Shown in pieces: positions 25,449 through 34,392 of a stretch of DNA of 64,000 nt; position 1 is the stretch's first letter, and each line of letters starts with the position of its first letter. Made by a program: the position numbers and the translations under genes. A model generated the notes under the pieces. That model saw nothing but the letters and a program-made list of their open reading frames with translations, was not told the DNA's origin and searched no databases. The stretch comes from Albibacterium sp035514885 (GTDB lineage: Bacteria; Bacteroidota; Bacteroidia; Sphingobacteriales; Sphingobacteriaceae), in NCBI RefSeq assembly GCF_035514885.1, contig NZ_DATJCH010000012.1:186001-250000 (forward strand). The letters are read 5' to 3'.

Positions 25449-27787
25449 TTACTTCTAAACTTATATCTTTTACAATAATAGCGCTTTTGCTGCTATTTAT
25501 TACATCTTGTAGATCAGTTCGTTTATTAGAAGATACCGAAACTTTAGTAACAAAAGTAAAATTAAAAGGTATTGATAATGCTTACGAGGAAGATGCATCA
25601 GAATATATTCAGAAAGATATACGTCCGAATTCTATTATAAATTTGTTTATCTACAATTTTGCCAATAAACAAGGAAGCCATTACCGAACAGATAAAATTC
25701 GAAACGTTGGAGAGGCGCCCAGATTATTGGATAGCTCTTTAATTGAGATTTCGCGGAATCAAATAGAACGGTTTTTAGAGAGCAAAGGTTACTTCAATGC
25801 GAAAGTTAAAGATTCTATCAGTATAAAAAAACAAAAAGCAAGTATTACCTTTCTCGTAGAGCAAGGAGATCCCTTTTTTATTCGGAATTTGGAATATCAG
25901 ATTTCAGATACTGCACTTGATAGCCTATATCGGGAAATAAGCCCTGAATTTAGTCGCCTTCATGCCACAATGCGCTATGATAGTGATTCATTGGTCTATG
26001 AACGAGAGAGCATCTATAGCTTGGCAAGACGTTATGGATATTTTGATTTTCTTCGTCAGTATGTTCGTTTTGAGGTAGATTCTGCTATGGAAGGTAACTT
26101 GGTAGATTTAAAATTAATTATTGATAATCCCGAGAATCAATCAAGTCATCCGATCTCTTATATCGATAGCAGTTTTATAGAAATAGCAAAAAGTGATGGG
26201 ACAATAAATGGAGTGTCAAAGAAAGATACATTAGACCAAGCCATGTATTATACAGATTATACTGGGAAATTTAAGGCGGTACCTTTGAATCGGTATATCT
26301 TTCAAAAGCAGGGAGATCGCTATAATTATGACTATGAAAATCTCACCTACGATCGTTTATATGAATTAAACACATTCAAGAGTATCAAGGTAAATTATAG
26401 TAAGTCAGATTCGTCACATATTAATGCGCATTATGCACTCATCCCTTTAAAAAGAATGGCTAATCGCTTAGAAGGGGAATATACTTTTAATTCGGGTAGA
26501 AGCGGTTTCAATATAGGTAATACTTATACGAATAGAAATTTATTTGGCGGCTCTGAACAGTTAGAAGTGAAAGGTCAGTTTGGGATTCTTTTTGATTCTC
26601 AACTTTCAGGAAGTTTATTTAACCGTGTCTATAACCGCGACTTTCAATTTGGTGCCACGTTAACTATTCCGAGATTAATTGTTCCTTTTGGGATTCCTAT
26701 TATCGGCAAGAACGGAATGCCACGAACTGTATTTTCTACAAATTGGCAAATATTCGATCAGTTAGATACCTATTCAAATCGATATTTTATTAATTCCATA
26801 TCCTATATCTGGAATGAAACTCGCTATAAAGTTCATCAACTTACCCCTATATTACTTGAATATCGCATCGGGCGATTAGATGCTTCATTTAAGGAACAAC
26901 TTGATAAGGAAGGTTATCGCTTATATATTGAGAGCAATGACAGAGCTTATATCGGATTGGGGAGTCAATATTCTTACACATTTAATACTTTGCGCCTGAA
27001 TACCCTAGAAGATTTCTTTTATTTTAGGGGTACATTAGATGTAAGTGGGAATACATTGGGTTTAATCAGTTCAGTAGTAGATTTTAATAAGAACGAGAGT
27101 GGAGAAAAGACCCTTTTAGGAGTCCCTTATTTACAATATTCGAAAATAGAAACTGACTTCAGAATTTATAAGCATTTGGGTGGAGAGCGTCAACTGGTGT
27201 TGCGTATTAATCCCGGTGTAGCAGTTCCTTATGGGAATAATCAAAACTTGTTGATTTTTGAAAAGAACTTCTTTTCAGGAGGTATGAATGGTATTCGTGC
27301 ATGGCAAGCCCGAACATTGGGTCCTGGAGGTTATAATCGTTCTGTGTTGCCAGATACATTGAGATTAAACTTACGAAACCTCGACCAGTTAGGAGAGATA
27401 AAGTTGGAAGCAAATGCGGAATACCGTTTTAAAATAATGAATAACTTCTTTGGAGCTAAATTGAAAGGTGCAACCTTTGTTGATGCCGGAAATATATGGC
27501 GGATAAAGGATGATGGTTTAAATCCTAAGGGGCAATTTAAGTGGGATAGATTTATGGATCAAATAGCAATTGGTGCAGGTGTAGGCTTTCGCTTTGATCT
27601 GGAATACTTTGTTTTCCGTTTTGATATCGCTGCAAAAATAAGAGATCCTCAATTCGAAGGTACAGATCGATGGGTGATATCGGAGATATTAAATTCAAAA
27701 GATTTTCAGGAACGCTATAATGAAACCAATTATCCCGATCGTTACAACTTCGTTCAGTATAACTTTGGGATTGGTATGCCTTTCTAA
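25439..27787 (+). CDS. BamA/TamA-like outer-membrane barrel lipoprotein
   Basis: A 782-residue protein. The N-terminal signal ends in the lipobox FITSC, with Cys near residue 24. POTRA-like repeats follow (residues about 35-240, including QIERFLESKGYFNAKVKD), then a long C-terminal beta-barrel of the surface-antigen D15 type (FFSGGMNGIRAWQARTLGPG is the conserved barrel block). It ends in a Phe (NFGIGMPF), as outer-membrane barrels do. It probably helps insert or export proteins at the outer membrane. The start is TTG at 25439, since no in-frame ATG would preserve the signal, and it overlaps the divergent TrmH-type gene by 10 bp. Confidence 0.85.
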   Translation: MRAFTSKLISFTIIALLLLFITSCRSVRLLEDTETLVTKVKLKGIDNAYEEDASEYIQKDIRPNSIINLFIYNFANKQGSHYRTDKIRNVGEAPRLLDSSLIEISRNQIERFLESKGYFNAKVKDSISIKKQKASITFLVEQGDPFFIRNLEYQISDTALDSLYREISPEFSRLHATMRYDSDSLVYERESIYSLARRYGYFDFLRQYVRFEVDSAMEGNLVDLKLIIDNPENQSSHPISYIDSSFIEIAKSDGTINGVSKKDTLDQAMYYTDYTGKFKAVPLNRYIFQKQGDRYNYDYENLTYDRLYELNTFKSIKVNYSKSDSSHINAHYALIPLKRMANRLEGEYTFNSGRSGFNIGNTYTNRNLFGGSEQLEVKGQFGILFDSQLSGSLFNRVYNRDFQFGATLTIPRLIVPFGIPIIGKNGMPRTVFSTNWQIFDQLDTYSNRYFINSISYIWNETRYKVHQLTPILLEYRIGRLDASFKEQLDKEGYRLYIESNDRAYIGLGSQYSYTFNTLRLNTLEDFFYFRGTLDVSGNTLGLISSVVDFNKNESGEKTLLGVPYLQYSKIETDFRIYKHLGGERQLVLRINPGVAVPYGNNQNLLIFEKNFFSGGMNGIRAWQARTLGPGGYNRSVLPDTLRLNLRNLDQLGEIKLEANAEYRFKIMNNFFGAKLKGATFVDAGNIWRIKDDGLNPKGQFKWDRFMDQIAIGAGVGFRFDLEYFVFRFDIAAKIRDPQFEGTDRWVISEILNSKDFQERYNETNYPDRYNFVQYNFGIGMPF

Positions 27788-27790
27788 TTC

Positions 27791-28339
27791 TTAAAAAACT
27801 CCTTTAATGCCATGTACCATTGTTTCAAAAAATGTAGTCAGATCCATCCCATGCTTATAGTTAAAGTATAGGAATATAAGGATGGCAATAACGGCGAGGC
27901 TTAGAAGCTTGCGGAACATCATTCCAATAAGTACCAATATAGCTGGAACAATAAGTAACACAACCCAGCTGATTTTTACAGGATTAAGTCCAGAGTCGCT
28001 TTTTAGTACATAAAACAACTGCCCGTGTGATCCACTCTCGTTTACGTGCTTAATAAAAACAAAGGTTGATTTTTCCACCTTATTAGGTGTAATAGCAACT
28101 CCATCATGAAATTCAAGCGGATAGTTAAAGTTATTTAAAGAAAATTGAAATGTTCCATTAATACTTTCCAATGGCTGATCAAGCGAATCAGTGGCGATAA
28201 TAGCCAGTTTGTCGTTTTTTAGCAGGTTCTCTTCTACAATAAAATGATTGATTCTATTTGTAGAACTTTGTGCGAAACTTAGACCTGGTATTAAAATAAG
28301 TGCAGCAAAAATAAAAAAACGATAAATTGACTTGAGCAT
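27791..28339 (-). CDS. Hypothetical exported protein with C-terminal membrane segments
   Basis: A 182-residue protein that I do not recognise. A signal peptide (hydrophobic residues 7-22, ending FAQ) is followed by about 95 residues of probable periplasmic, beta-rich sequence (NGTFQFSLNNFNYPLEF). Two hydrophobic segments then follow near residues 125-165 (VLLIVPAILVLIGMMF and LAVIAILIFLYFNY) and a short tail. The layout resembles a periplasmic domain anchored at its C-terminus. It is convergent with the BamA/TamA-like gene (3-bp gap) and separated from the PorT-like gene by a terminator. Confidence 0.65.
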   Translation of the reverse strand: MLKSIYRFFIFAALILIPGLSFAQSSTNRINHFIVEENLLKNDKLAIIATDSLDQPLESINGTFQFSLNNFNYPLEFHDGVAITPNKVEKSTFVFIKHVNESGSHGQLFYVLKSDSGLNPVKISWVVLLIVPAILVLIGMMFRKLLSLAVIAILIFLYFNYKHGMDLTTFFETMVHGIKGVF

Positions 28340-28396
28340 CCGATCCTATTATTAGACTTACAATATTAAGGAATTCTTTATAATCAAGCACATAAA

Positions 28397-28423
28397 AAAA
28401 GAGGGACAATAAATCCCTCTTTT
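28397..28423 (-). terminator. Terminator of the PorT-like barrel gene
   Basis: AAAAGAGGGA (28397-28406) and TCCCTCTTTT (28414-28423) form a 10-bp stem with a 7-nt loop. On the minus strand it is followed by a T7 run, 24 bp after the stop at 28447. Confidence 0.85.
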
Positions 28424-28446
28424 AATTTAATATGGTTTAGGTGTTT

Positions 28447-29067
28447 TTAAAGTGCAAACCCAACTGAGAATGAAAGTACGCGGTTATTTTGTTTGTAATC
28501 GGCAATATCAGGAGCGATATCTGACAATCCCATACCGTAACCTGCACCTAGTGTTAAACCGCTTGATAACTGATAACCAGCCATTAGGTTTACACCAAAC
28601 TCAGTTCCTTTTTGAGTAGCATCTTTACCAAAATCGAAATCGGTTTCATCTTCGCCCCAATCACCTTTATACGAGTTCTTGCCTGATATACCGAAAGCGG
28701 CATACGGTCCTGCTCCTAAAAAGAAATTACCACCACCTGCAGGGAATTTTACTACTGCATTCACTGGAATCTCAATCCACATAGTGTTTTGGGTCAAAGT
28801 TCCTAAATCATTATCCATTAGTTTTGCTCCTTTTCCTTGAAGAGAAATTCCAGGTTGGATAGAAAACATAGGTGATATAGGAGCGTCCATGAATCCGGTT
28901 ATATGGAAATTAGTAGAAGCTTCCGTGTCGTCCGAATAATTACCATCGCTGAAATGGTAAGTAGGTAAATTCACACCAGCTTTAATACCATATCCTATTC
29001 CTTGTGTTTGAGCAAAAGCCCCAACTGTAAATAATACTGCTACTGCAGATAAGATTAACTTTTTCAT
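28447..29067 (-). CDS. PorT-family outer-membrane beta-barrel protein
   Basis: A 206-residue protein with a signal peptide (ending GAFAQ near residue 19) and a repeated amphipathic beta pattern. GIGYGIKAGVNLPTYHF, MFSIQPGISLQGKGAKL and NLMAGYQLSSGLTLGAGYG are typical of the small eight-stranded PorT/outer-membrane beta-barrel domain family. It ends in a hydrophobic strand (LSFSVGFAL). It is a structural or adhesive outer-membrane protein of unknown specific role. It has its own terminator and a possible promoter element with a leader of about 125 nt. Confidence 0.82.
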   Translation of the reverse strand: MKKLILSAVAVLFTVGAFAQTQGIGYGIKAGVNLPTYHFSDGNYSDDTEASTNFHITGFMDAPISPMFSIQPGISLQGKGAKLMDNDLGTLTQNTMWIEIPVNAVVKFPAGGGNFFLGAGPYAAFGISGKNSYKGDWGEDETDFDFGKDATQKGTEFGVNLMAGYQLSSGLTLGAGYGMGLSDIAPDIADYKQNNRVLSFSVGFAL

Positions 29068-29199
29068 AGTTTCTAAATTTGTGTTCTTTTTGTATGTGTT
29101 CTTTTAATTGTTAAACACATACTGCTTTGCAACTGTTAAGCCAAAAATTCATTTTGCTTTGTAAGGGTATGGTAATCAGCTATATATTTATTTTATATG

Positions 29200-29207
29200 C
29201 AAAGTTA
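29200..29207 (-). promoter_or_regulatory. Possible -7 element of the PorT-like gene
   Basis: On the minus strand this reads TAACTTTG, fitting TAnnTTTG, about 130 nt upstream of the ATG at 29067. The long leader makes this less certain than the other promoter calls. Confidence 0.3.
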
Positions 29208-29258
29208 TGATTGTACTTAAACTTATACACATGAGGATATAAATCCCCAAAATCTAAT

Positions 29259-29266
29259 TACTTTTG
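29259..29266 (+). promoter_or_regulatory. Promoter -7 element of the YwbE-family gene
   Basis: TACTTTTG fits TAnnTTTG. It overlaps the in-frame TTG at 29264, so translation must start downstream, at ATG 29279 or 29288. Confidence 0.5.
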
Positions 29267-29287
29267 ATGCTTATACAAATGAAAAAT

Positions 29288-29488
29288 ATGGGCGGACAAA
29301 ACAGAAAGGACATATATCCGGGTTTATTGGTAGCAATTATCCTTAAAAAGGATCAACGTTCGGGCAATTTAACAGAAGGTATTGTTAAAGATATCTTGAC
29401 TTCCTCAGCCTATCATTCCAGAGGTATAAAAGTACGGCTGGAGGATGGGCAGGTCGGCAGAGTAGCTGAGATTTTAGAAGAAGAGTAG
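29288..29488 (+). CDS. YwbE family protein
   Basis: A 66-residue protein of the YwbE family. MGGQNRKDIYPGLLVAIILK, then TEGIVKDILTSS and GIKVRLEDGQVGRV, cover the whole family length. The pattern resembles a small KOW/SH3-like beta barrel, but no function is established. The start is placed at ATG 29288, where family members begin; ATG 29279 in the same frame is possible. The promoter element at 29259-29266 excludes the earlier TTG and ATG codons. It is followed by the alkaline phosphatase gene on the same strand after 104 bp. Confidence 0.85.
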   Translation: MGGQNRKDIYPGLLVAIILKKDQRSGNLTEGIVKDILTSSAYHSRGIKVRLEDGQVGRVAEILEEE

Positions 29489-29592
29489 ATTTTATGTTTC
29501 TAATATAAATTCTTATTCAGATAATAAGAATTTAACACTATGCTAATACGAATAGACAATATTTGCCATCGTATTAAAATAGACGATTAGAA

Positions 29593-30993
29593 ATGAAAAG
29601 AAGATCCTTTTTTAAGAAAGCATCCTTGGCAGTTGCTAGTGCGAGTGTGCTTTCTCCATTTGATTTATTGGCTTCAGAACAGAATCGAAGCATCTTAAAA
29701 AACAATGTTGGTTCTGTAAAAAATATAATTTTCATGGTAAGTGATGGGATGAGCATTGGTACACTTACCATGGCAGATTTGCTGTTGCAAAGAAGAGAAG
29801 GGCGTAGAAGTAAATGGTTGTCACTTTATGATGAAGGCAAAGTGACACGCGCATTAATGGATACGGCTTCAGCTAATGCGCTAGTTACTGACTCCGCAGC
29901 TGCCAGCTCTGCATGGGGAGGTGGTAAGCGTGTAAATAACGGTTCTTTGAATGTCAATCCAGATGGATCTTTCAATAAACCGATCCTTCAGAAATTCAAA
30001 TCGGCAGGTAAATCTGTAGGCTGCGTTACGTCAGTTCCGGTAACACATGCAACACCGGCAGGCTTCTGTGTAAATAGTGCAAGCCGCGATAACCAATCTG
30101 ATATTGCAGTTCAGTATTTAAAATTAGAGTTTGATGTTCTGTTAGGTGGAGGTACAGAGTTTTTTAGTGCCGATAAAAGAATGGATAAAGCCAATTTGTT
30201 TGGCCAGTTTTCTCAAAAAGGTTACCACGTAGTTCAAGATAGAAATAGTCTGCTCCAAACTTCTACTAGCAAACCCTTATTAGGTGTATTTCACGAAGAC
30301 GGATTGCCTTATACCCTTGATGTACAGTTTAATAGAAAATTAAAAGCTGAAATACCGTCTTTGTCGGAGATGACTAGACAAGCCATCAACCGTTTGAAGC
30401 AAAATAAGAACGGTTTTGTTTTGCAAGTAGAAGGTGGAAGCGTTGATTGGGCTGCACACGCTAACGACGCCAGTGCATTATTATACGAGCAAATCGCATT
30501 TGATGAAGCTTTGGCAGAAGCAATATCGTTTGCAGAGCAAGACGGTGAGACACTTGTAATTATAACAACCGATCATGGAAATGCCAACCCCGGGCTTTTT
30601 TCCAGCAATGATAAGTTTGATAAAATCCAACATTTCCAGCAAACGAATAACAAGGTATTAAATAGCATTACCAGGAACTTTAATGCAAAGCAAGTAATAG
30701 ATTATATTGAATCGGCTCAGGGAATTGTTATAAAAAATGAAGAAGCGAAAGATATTTTAAAACACTATAATCAACTGGATAGTGAAGGTTTATATAACCC
30801 AAATCATTTGCCCTTTAAAACTTATGCTGAGATTCAATCCAATTATACAGGTATTTCGTTTGCGTCTACCAACCATTCAGCAGACCTAGTTGAACTAGCC
30901 ATGTTCGGTCCTGGCAGTGAAAGCTTACCGCAATTTGTAAAGAATATAGACCTACATAATTTCATGCTGCAAGCTGCGGAGTTAGATCGTTAA
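29593..30993 (+). CDS. Alkaline phosphatase (PhoA type), Tat-exported
   Basis: A 466-residue phosphomonoesterase. The N-terminus KRRSFFKKASLAVASA is a twin-arginine signal. The catalytic core shows MVSDGMSIG (Asp51, metal), VTDSAAASSAWGGG (Asp100, nucleophile Ser101), EGGSVDWAAHAND, ITTDHGNANPG and TNHSADLVELAMFGPG, so all PhoA metal-site blocks are present. It frees phosphate from phosphomonoesters in the periplasm or outside the cell. It stands 119 bp upstream of the SusC/SusD/phospholipase C genes on the same strand, which suggests a joint role in phosphate supply. A shared phosphate-starvation control is inferred, not seen. Confidence 0.93.
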   Translation: MKRRSFFKKASLAVASASVLSPFDLLASEQNRSILKNNVGSVKNIIFMVSDGMSIGTLTMADLLLQRREGRRSKWLSLYDEGKVTRALMDTASANALVTDSAAASSAWGGGKRVNNGSLNVNPDGSFNKPILQKFKSAGKSVGCVTSVPVTHATPAGFCVNSASRDNQSDIAVQYLKLEFDVLLGGGTEFFSADKRMDKANLFGQFSQKGYHVVQDRNSLLQTSTSKPLLGVFHEDGLPYTLDVQFNRKLKAEIPSLSEMTRQAINRLKQNKNGFVLQVEGGSVDWAAHANDASALLYEQIAFDEALAEAISFAEQDGETLVIITTDHGNANPGLFSSNDKFDKIQHFQQTNNKVLNSITRNFNAKQVIDYIESAQGIVIKNEEAKDILKHYNQLDSEGLYNPNHLPFKTYAEIQSNYTGISFASTNHSADLVELAMFGPGSESLPQFVKNIDLHNFMLQAAELDR

Positions 30994-31112
30994 GCCAAGA
31001 TTTAAGGTATATCAGTTTCTATCTGCTGTACTATTCACAAAGAAAAGTTTCTAGGAGAAGTATTAATAATCTCTATAAGAATATAAACACCAAAATTTTA
31101 TAAAAAAACGCT

Positions 31113-34100
31113 ATGAATAAAATTACAAATCCGACTAAATATGGGCTGTCGGTTATACTATTAACTGTCCTGTTAACTTCCTTTCTTGCCACTCATGCCT
31201 ATGCAGGTTTAGGGAAAGTTATGATGTCCGATGATTTTAATAAACGGTCTTTACAGCAAAATGTAGTGGGTACCGTGCGAGATTCTTTAGGTAATAATAT
31301 GCCGGGAGTAACCGTGCAATTAAAAGGTACAAACCAGGGTACTGCTACTGATATGGATGGTAAATATAGCATATCTGTTCCTGCAAACTCAACACTAGTA
31401 TTTAGCATGATGGGTTATACCAAACAAGAAATAGCTCTAAATGGAAGAAGTATACTTGATGTTGTATTAAATGAAGATGCCTCATCATTAGAAGAGGTAG
31501 TTGTAACAGCAATCGGTATCCGTCAGCAGAAACGTAGAATTGGTTATGCCACTCAGGAGGTTAAATCTGAAGTGCTGGCAGAAGCAAAAACCATGAACCT
31601 GGGTAGTGCATTAACCGGACAGGTAGCTGGTCTTACAGTAACGAATCCAACAGGTATTTTTCAAAAGCCTTCTTTCTCGCTGCGTGGTAAAAATCCATTG
31701 ATCGTATTAGATGGTATTCCTATCGAGACAGATTTTTATGATATTTCAAGCGAAGATATTGAGAATATAAATGTTCTTAAAGGAACAGCTGCTTCTGCAC
31801 TTTACGGAGCTAGAGGAAAGAATGGAGCAATCTTAATTACAAGTAAAAGTGCGAAGAGTGATAAGCTGGAGATAAACATTAACACAAATAACATGGCTAC
31901 TGCCGGCTTTACCGTTTTCCCTGAAACGCAAACAGAATATGGTAATGGCTCTAACGGTCAATATGAGTTTTGGGATGGTGCTGATGGTGGTATCTCAGAT
32001 GGAGACATGATATGGGGTCCAAAATTTGGTACAGAAGTTAAAGTCCCTCAATGGAATAGTCCGATTAAGGATAAACAAACAGGTGAAATAATACCTTGGT
32101 GGGGAGATGTTTCAGGTACAATGTACGATGATAAATCACGTTATGAGCGTATACCAACAAATTGGGTAAGACATGATAATTTAAATGATTTCTTAGGAAC
32201 CGGGCTTGTTACAGATAATTCATTATCGGTAGCATTTAAAGGGGAGAAGGCAAGTTTTTATGCTTCCGGAAAATATGCTCATCAAAAAGGGCAAGTGCCT
32301 AATACATCATTAACTACTGGGGGACTTAACTTCAATTCATCTTTTTATTTAAGAGATAACCTGCAATTGGATGCAGCTCTTTCATATAATAAAGTTACTT
32401 CTCCTAATTATCCGCGTTATGGATATGGTCCTAAAAACCATATGTATACTATTTTGATATGGATGGGAGATGATGTAAGTGGTAAGGATTTAAAAAACCA
32501 TATGTATGTACCCGGTCAAGAGGGATACAGACAAGCTAATTATAATTACGCATGGTACAATAACCCTTATTTCGCTGCTTATGAACTTGAGCAAAAACTG
32601 AATAGGGATGTAATAACAGGCCGTACTACATTAAATTGGCATGTATTGCCAAACTTGAATCTTCAGGGCCGTGCCTCACTTCGTGAAAATAGAAGCTTTG
32701 AAGATATGCAGAGCCCTAAATCATATATGAATTATGGCGATTCAAGAAACGGCGATTATAAGTTGTGGAATAAAGCACAGGCAAATATTGACTTAGATTT
32801 TTTAGCTTCATTTAATCAGCGCCTGTCTTCTAATGTTGATTTAACATTAAATGCCGGAGCTTCCACACTCGATCGCACGGTTAGAGAAGATTATGAGTCT
32901 AGCGATGGACTGATTGTTCCCTATGTTTATAGTTTAAATAATACACAAGGTCCGGTACAGGCAACGAATTATTTTCAGGAAAAAGCTGTACGAAGCGTAT
33001 ATGGTACTGCTAACTTAGATTTATTCAGTTCGGTATTTTTAAATTTCTCCGCTAGAAATGATTGGTCTTCAACATTACCTACGGGTGGAAATTCATACTT
33101 CTATCCCGGGGCATCCATCAGTACCATTCTGTCTGATTTTATAAGAATGCCTCAGTCAGTAGATTTTGTGAAACTATATTCATCATGGGCGCAGGTTTCA
33201 AGTGATTTAGAACCTTACAGTATTTACTCTACCTACAATAAAAATGTAACATATGGTTCTATACCATCTGTTGGGTATCCATCAGGAATTATTAATCCCT
33301 ATATCCAGCCAGAGAAGTCTACTTCTTATGAGCTTGGTTTAGCTACTTCATTTGCTAATAATCGTTTGTCTCTTGATGTCGCTTATTATAATATTATTGA
33401 TGAAAACCAGATTATTGATTTAAGCATTTCACAAGCTTCCGGTTTCTCGAGCCGTAAGGTAAACGGAAACGTTTATAATACCAACGGCTTTGAAGTTATG
33501 GCAGGTGCCAAACCAATTGTCGGAGATCGGTTCTCTTGGGATATTGGATTGAACTGGACAAGTTATGCAAAGAAGATCAATGAAATATACGACAATCAAA
33601 AGAAATTTGGTAACCTAAAGGTAGGCGATCGTGTAGATAGCTACTATGCTACAGTTTGGCAAAAAAGTGCTTCTGGTGATCTCATCCTTAATCCAAATAG
33701 TGGTTTGCCAATCAGGGATCCGTATCCAACTTATATTGGCAATACTGAGCCTGAATGGAGGTTTGGTTTTCAAAATACATTTAAGATAAAGAACTTCACC
33801 GTTAACCTGGATTTAGATGGAGCATGGGGTGGTTTAATGAGATCAGTAACGATTGAAAAAATGTGGTGGGGAGGTAAACACCCTGAATCAGTTGAATATA
33901 GAGATCAGGAATATGCTGCAGGCCATCCGGTATATGTGCCACAGGGGGTAGTTATAACAGGTGGTGAGATTACAAGAGATGTAGATGGTAATATTTTGTC
34001 TGATACGCGTACCTACGCACCAAGTACAACAGCTGTTAACTGGCAGACATGGAGTCAGATTTATCCTTACCAGGCACAGGTAACAGAAGAGGAGAGCGAG

Positions 34101-34337
34101 AAATTTGCAAACGTATACGACAGAACGTATGTTAAACTGCGCCGCCTGTCGATAGGTTACGACCTAGCCAACATCATGAAAATCGGTAATGCAAAAAGTG
34201 TTAATGTGTCAATGTTTGGATATAATCTTTTCATGTGGAAGAAAATTCCTTACGTAGATCCGGATTATGGTAATGATACTGATTTACAAGATCCTTCTGC
34301 AAGATACTTGGGCTTTTCGGTAAACCTAAAGTTCTAA
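31113..34337 (+). CDS. SusC/RagA-type TonB-dependent outer-membrane transporter
   Basis: A 1074-residue transporter. After a signal peptide of about 30 residues comes a carboxypeptidase-regulatory-like domain (VVGTVRDSLGNNMPGVTVQL, ATDMDGKYSISV), the linker EDASSLEEVVVTAIG with the TonB-box region, and the plug (GSALTGQVAGLTVTNP, VLKGTAASALYGARGKNGAI). A large barrel follows and ends in FSVNLKF. It imports a ligand through the outer membrane using TonB energy, with SusD as its lid. The neighbours (alkaline phosphatase, phospholipase C) suggest a phosphate-ester or phospholipid-derived ligand rather than a glycan; this is inference. SusD follows after 55 bp. Confidence 0.95.
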   Translation: MNKITNPTKYGLSVILLTVLLTSFLATHAYAGLGKVMMSDDFNKRSLQQNVVGTVRDSLGNNMPGVTVQLKGTNQGTATDMDGKYSISVPANSTLVFSMMGYTKQEIALNGRSILDVVLNEDASSLEEVVVTAIGIRQQKRRIGYATQEVKSEVLAEAKTMNLGSALTGQVAGLTVTNPTGIFQKPSFSLRGKNPLIVLDGIPIETDFYDISSEDIENINVLKGTAASALYGARGKNGAILITSKSAKSDKLEININTNNMATAGFTVFPETQTEYGNGSNGQYEFWDGADGGISDGDMIWGPKFGTEVKVPQWNSPIKDKQTGEIIPWWGDVSGTMYDDKSRYERIPTNWVRHDNLNDFLGTGLVTDNSLSVAFKGEKASFYASGKYAHQKGQVPNTSLTTGGLNFNSSFYLRDNLQLDAALSYNKVTSPNYPRYGYGPKNHMYTILIWMGDDVSGKDLKNHMYVPGQEGYRQANYNYAWYNNPYFAAYELEQKLNRDVITGRTTLNWHVLPNLNLQGRASLRENRSFEDMQSPKSYMNYGDSRNGDYKLWNKAQANIDLDFLASFNQRLSSNVDLTLNAGASTLDRTVREDYESSDGLIVPYVYSLNNTQGPVQATNYFQEKAVRSVYGTANLDLFSSVFLNFSARNDWSSTLPTGGNSYFYPGASISTILSDFIRMPQSVDFVKLYSSWAQVSSDLEPYSIYSTYNKNVTYGSIPSVGYPSGIINPYIQPEKSTSYELGLATSFANNRLSLDVAYYNIIDENQIIDLSISQASGFSSRKVNGNVYNTNGFEVMAGAKPIVGDRFSWDIGLNWTSYAKKINEIYDNQKKFGNLKVGDRVDSYYATVWQKSASGDLILNPNSGLPIRDPYPTYIGNTEPEWRFGFQNTFKIKNFTVNLDLDGAWGGLMRSVTIEKMWWGGKHPESVEYRDQEYAAGHPVYVPQGVVITGGEITRDVDGNILSDTRTYAPSTTAVNWQTWSQIYPYQAQVTEEESEKFANVYDRTYVKLRRLSIGYDLANIMKIGNAKSVNVSMFGYNLFMWKKIPYVDPDYGNDTDLQDPSARYLGFSVNLKF

Positions 34338-34392
34338 TATTAGATTCAATAGAAGCATTAACCAATAGATTTTATAGAAAATTGTAAAAACC

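Noticed and set aside
29507..29533. Hairpin after the YwbE gene as a terminator
   Set aside because: AAATTCTTATT and AATAAGAATTT pair for 11 bp, but the stem is nearly all A/T and no T run follows, so I do not call it.
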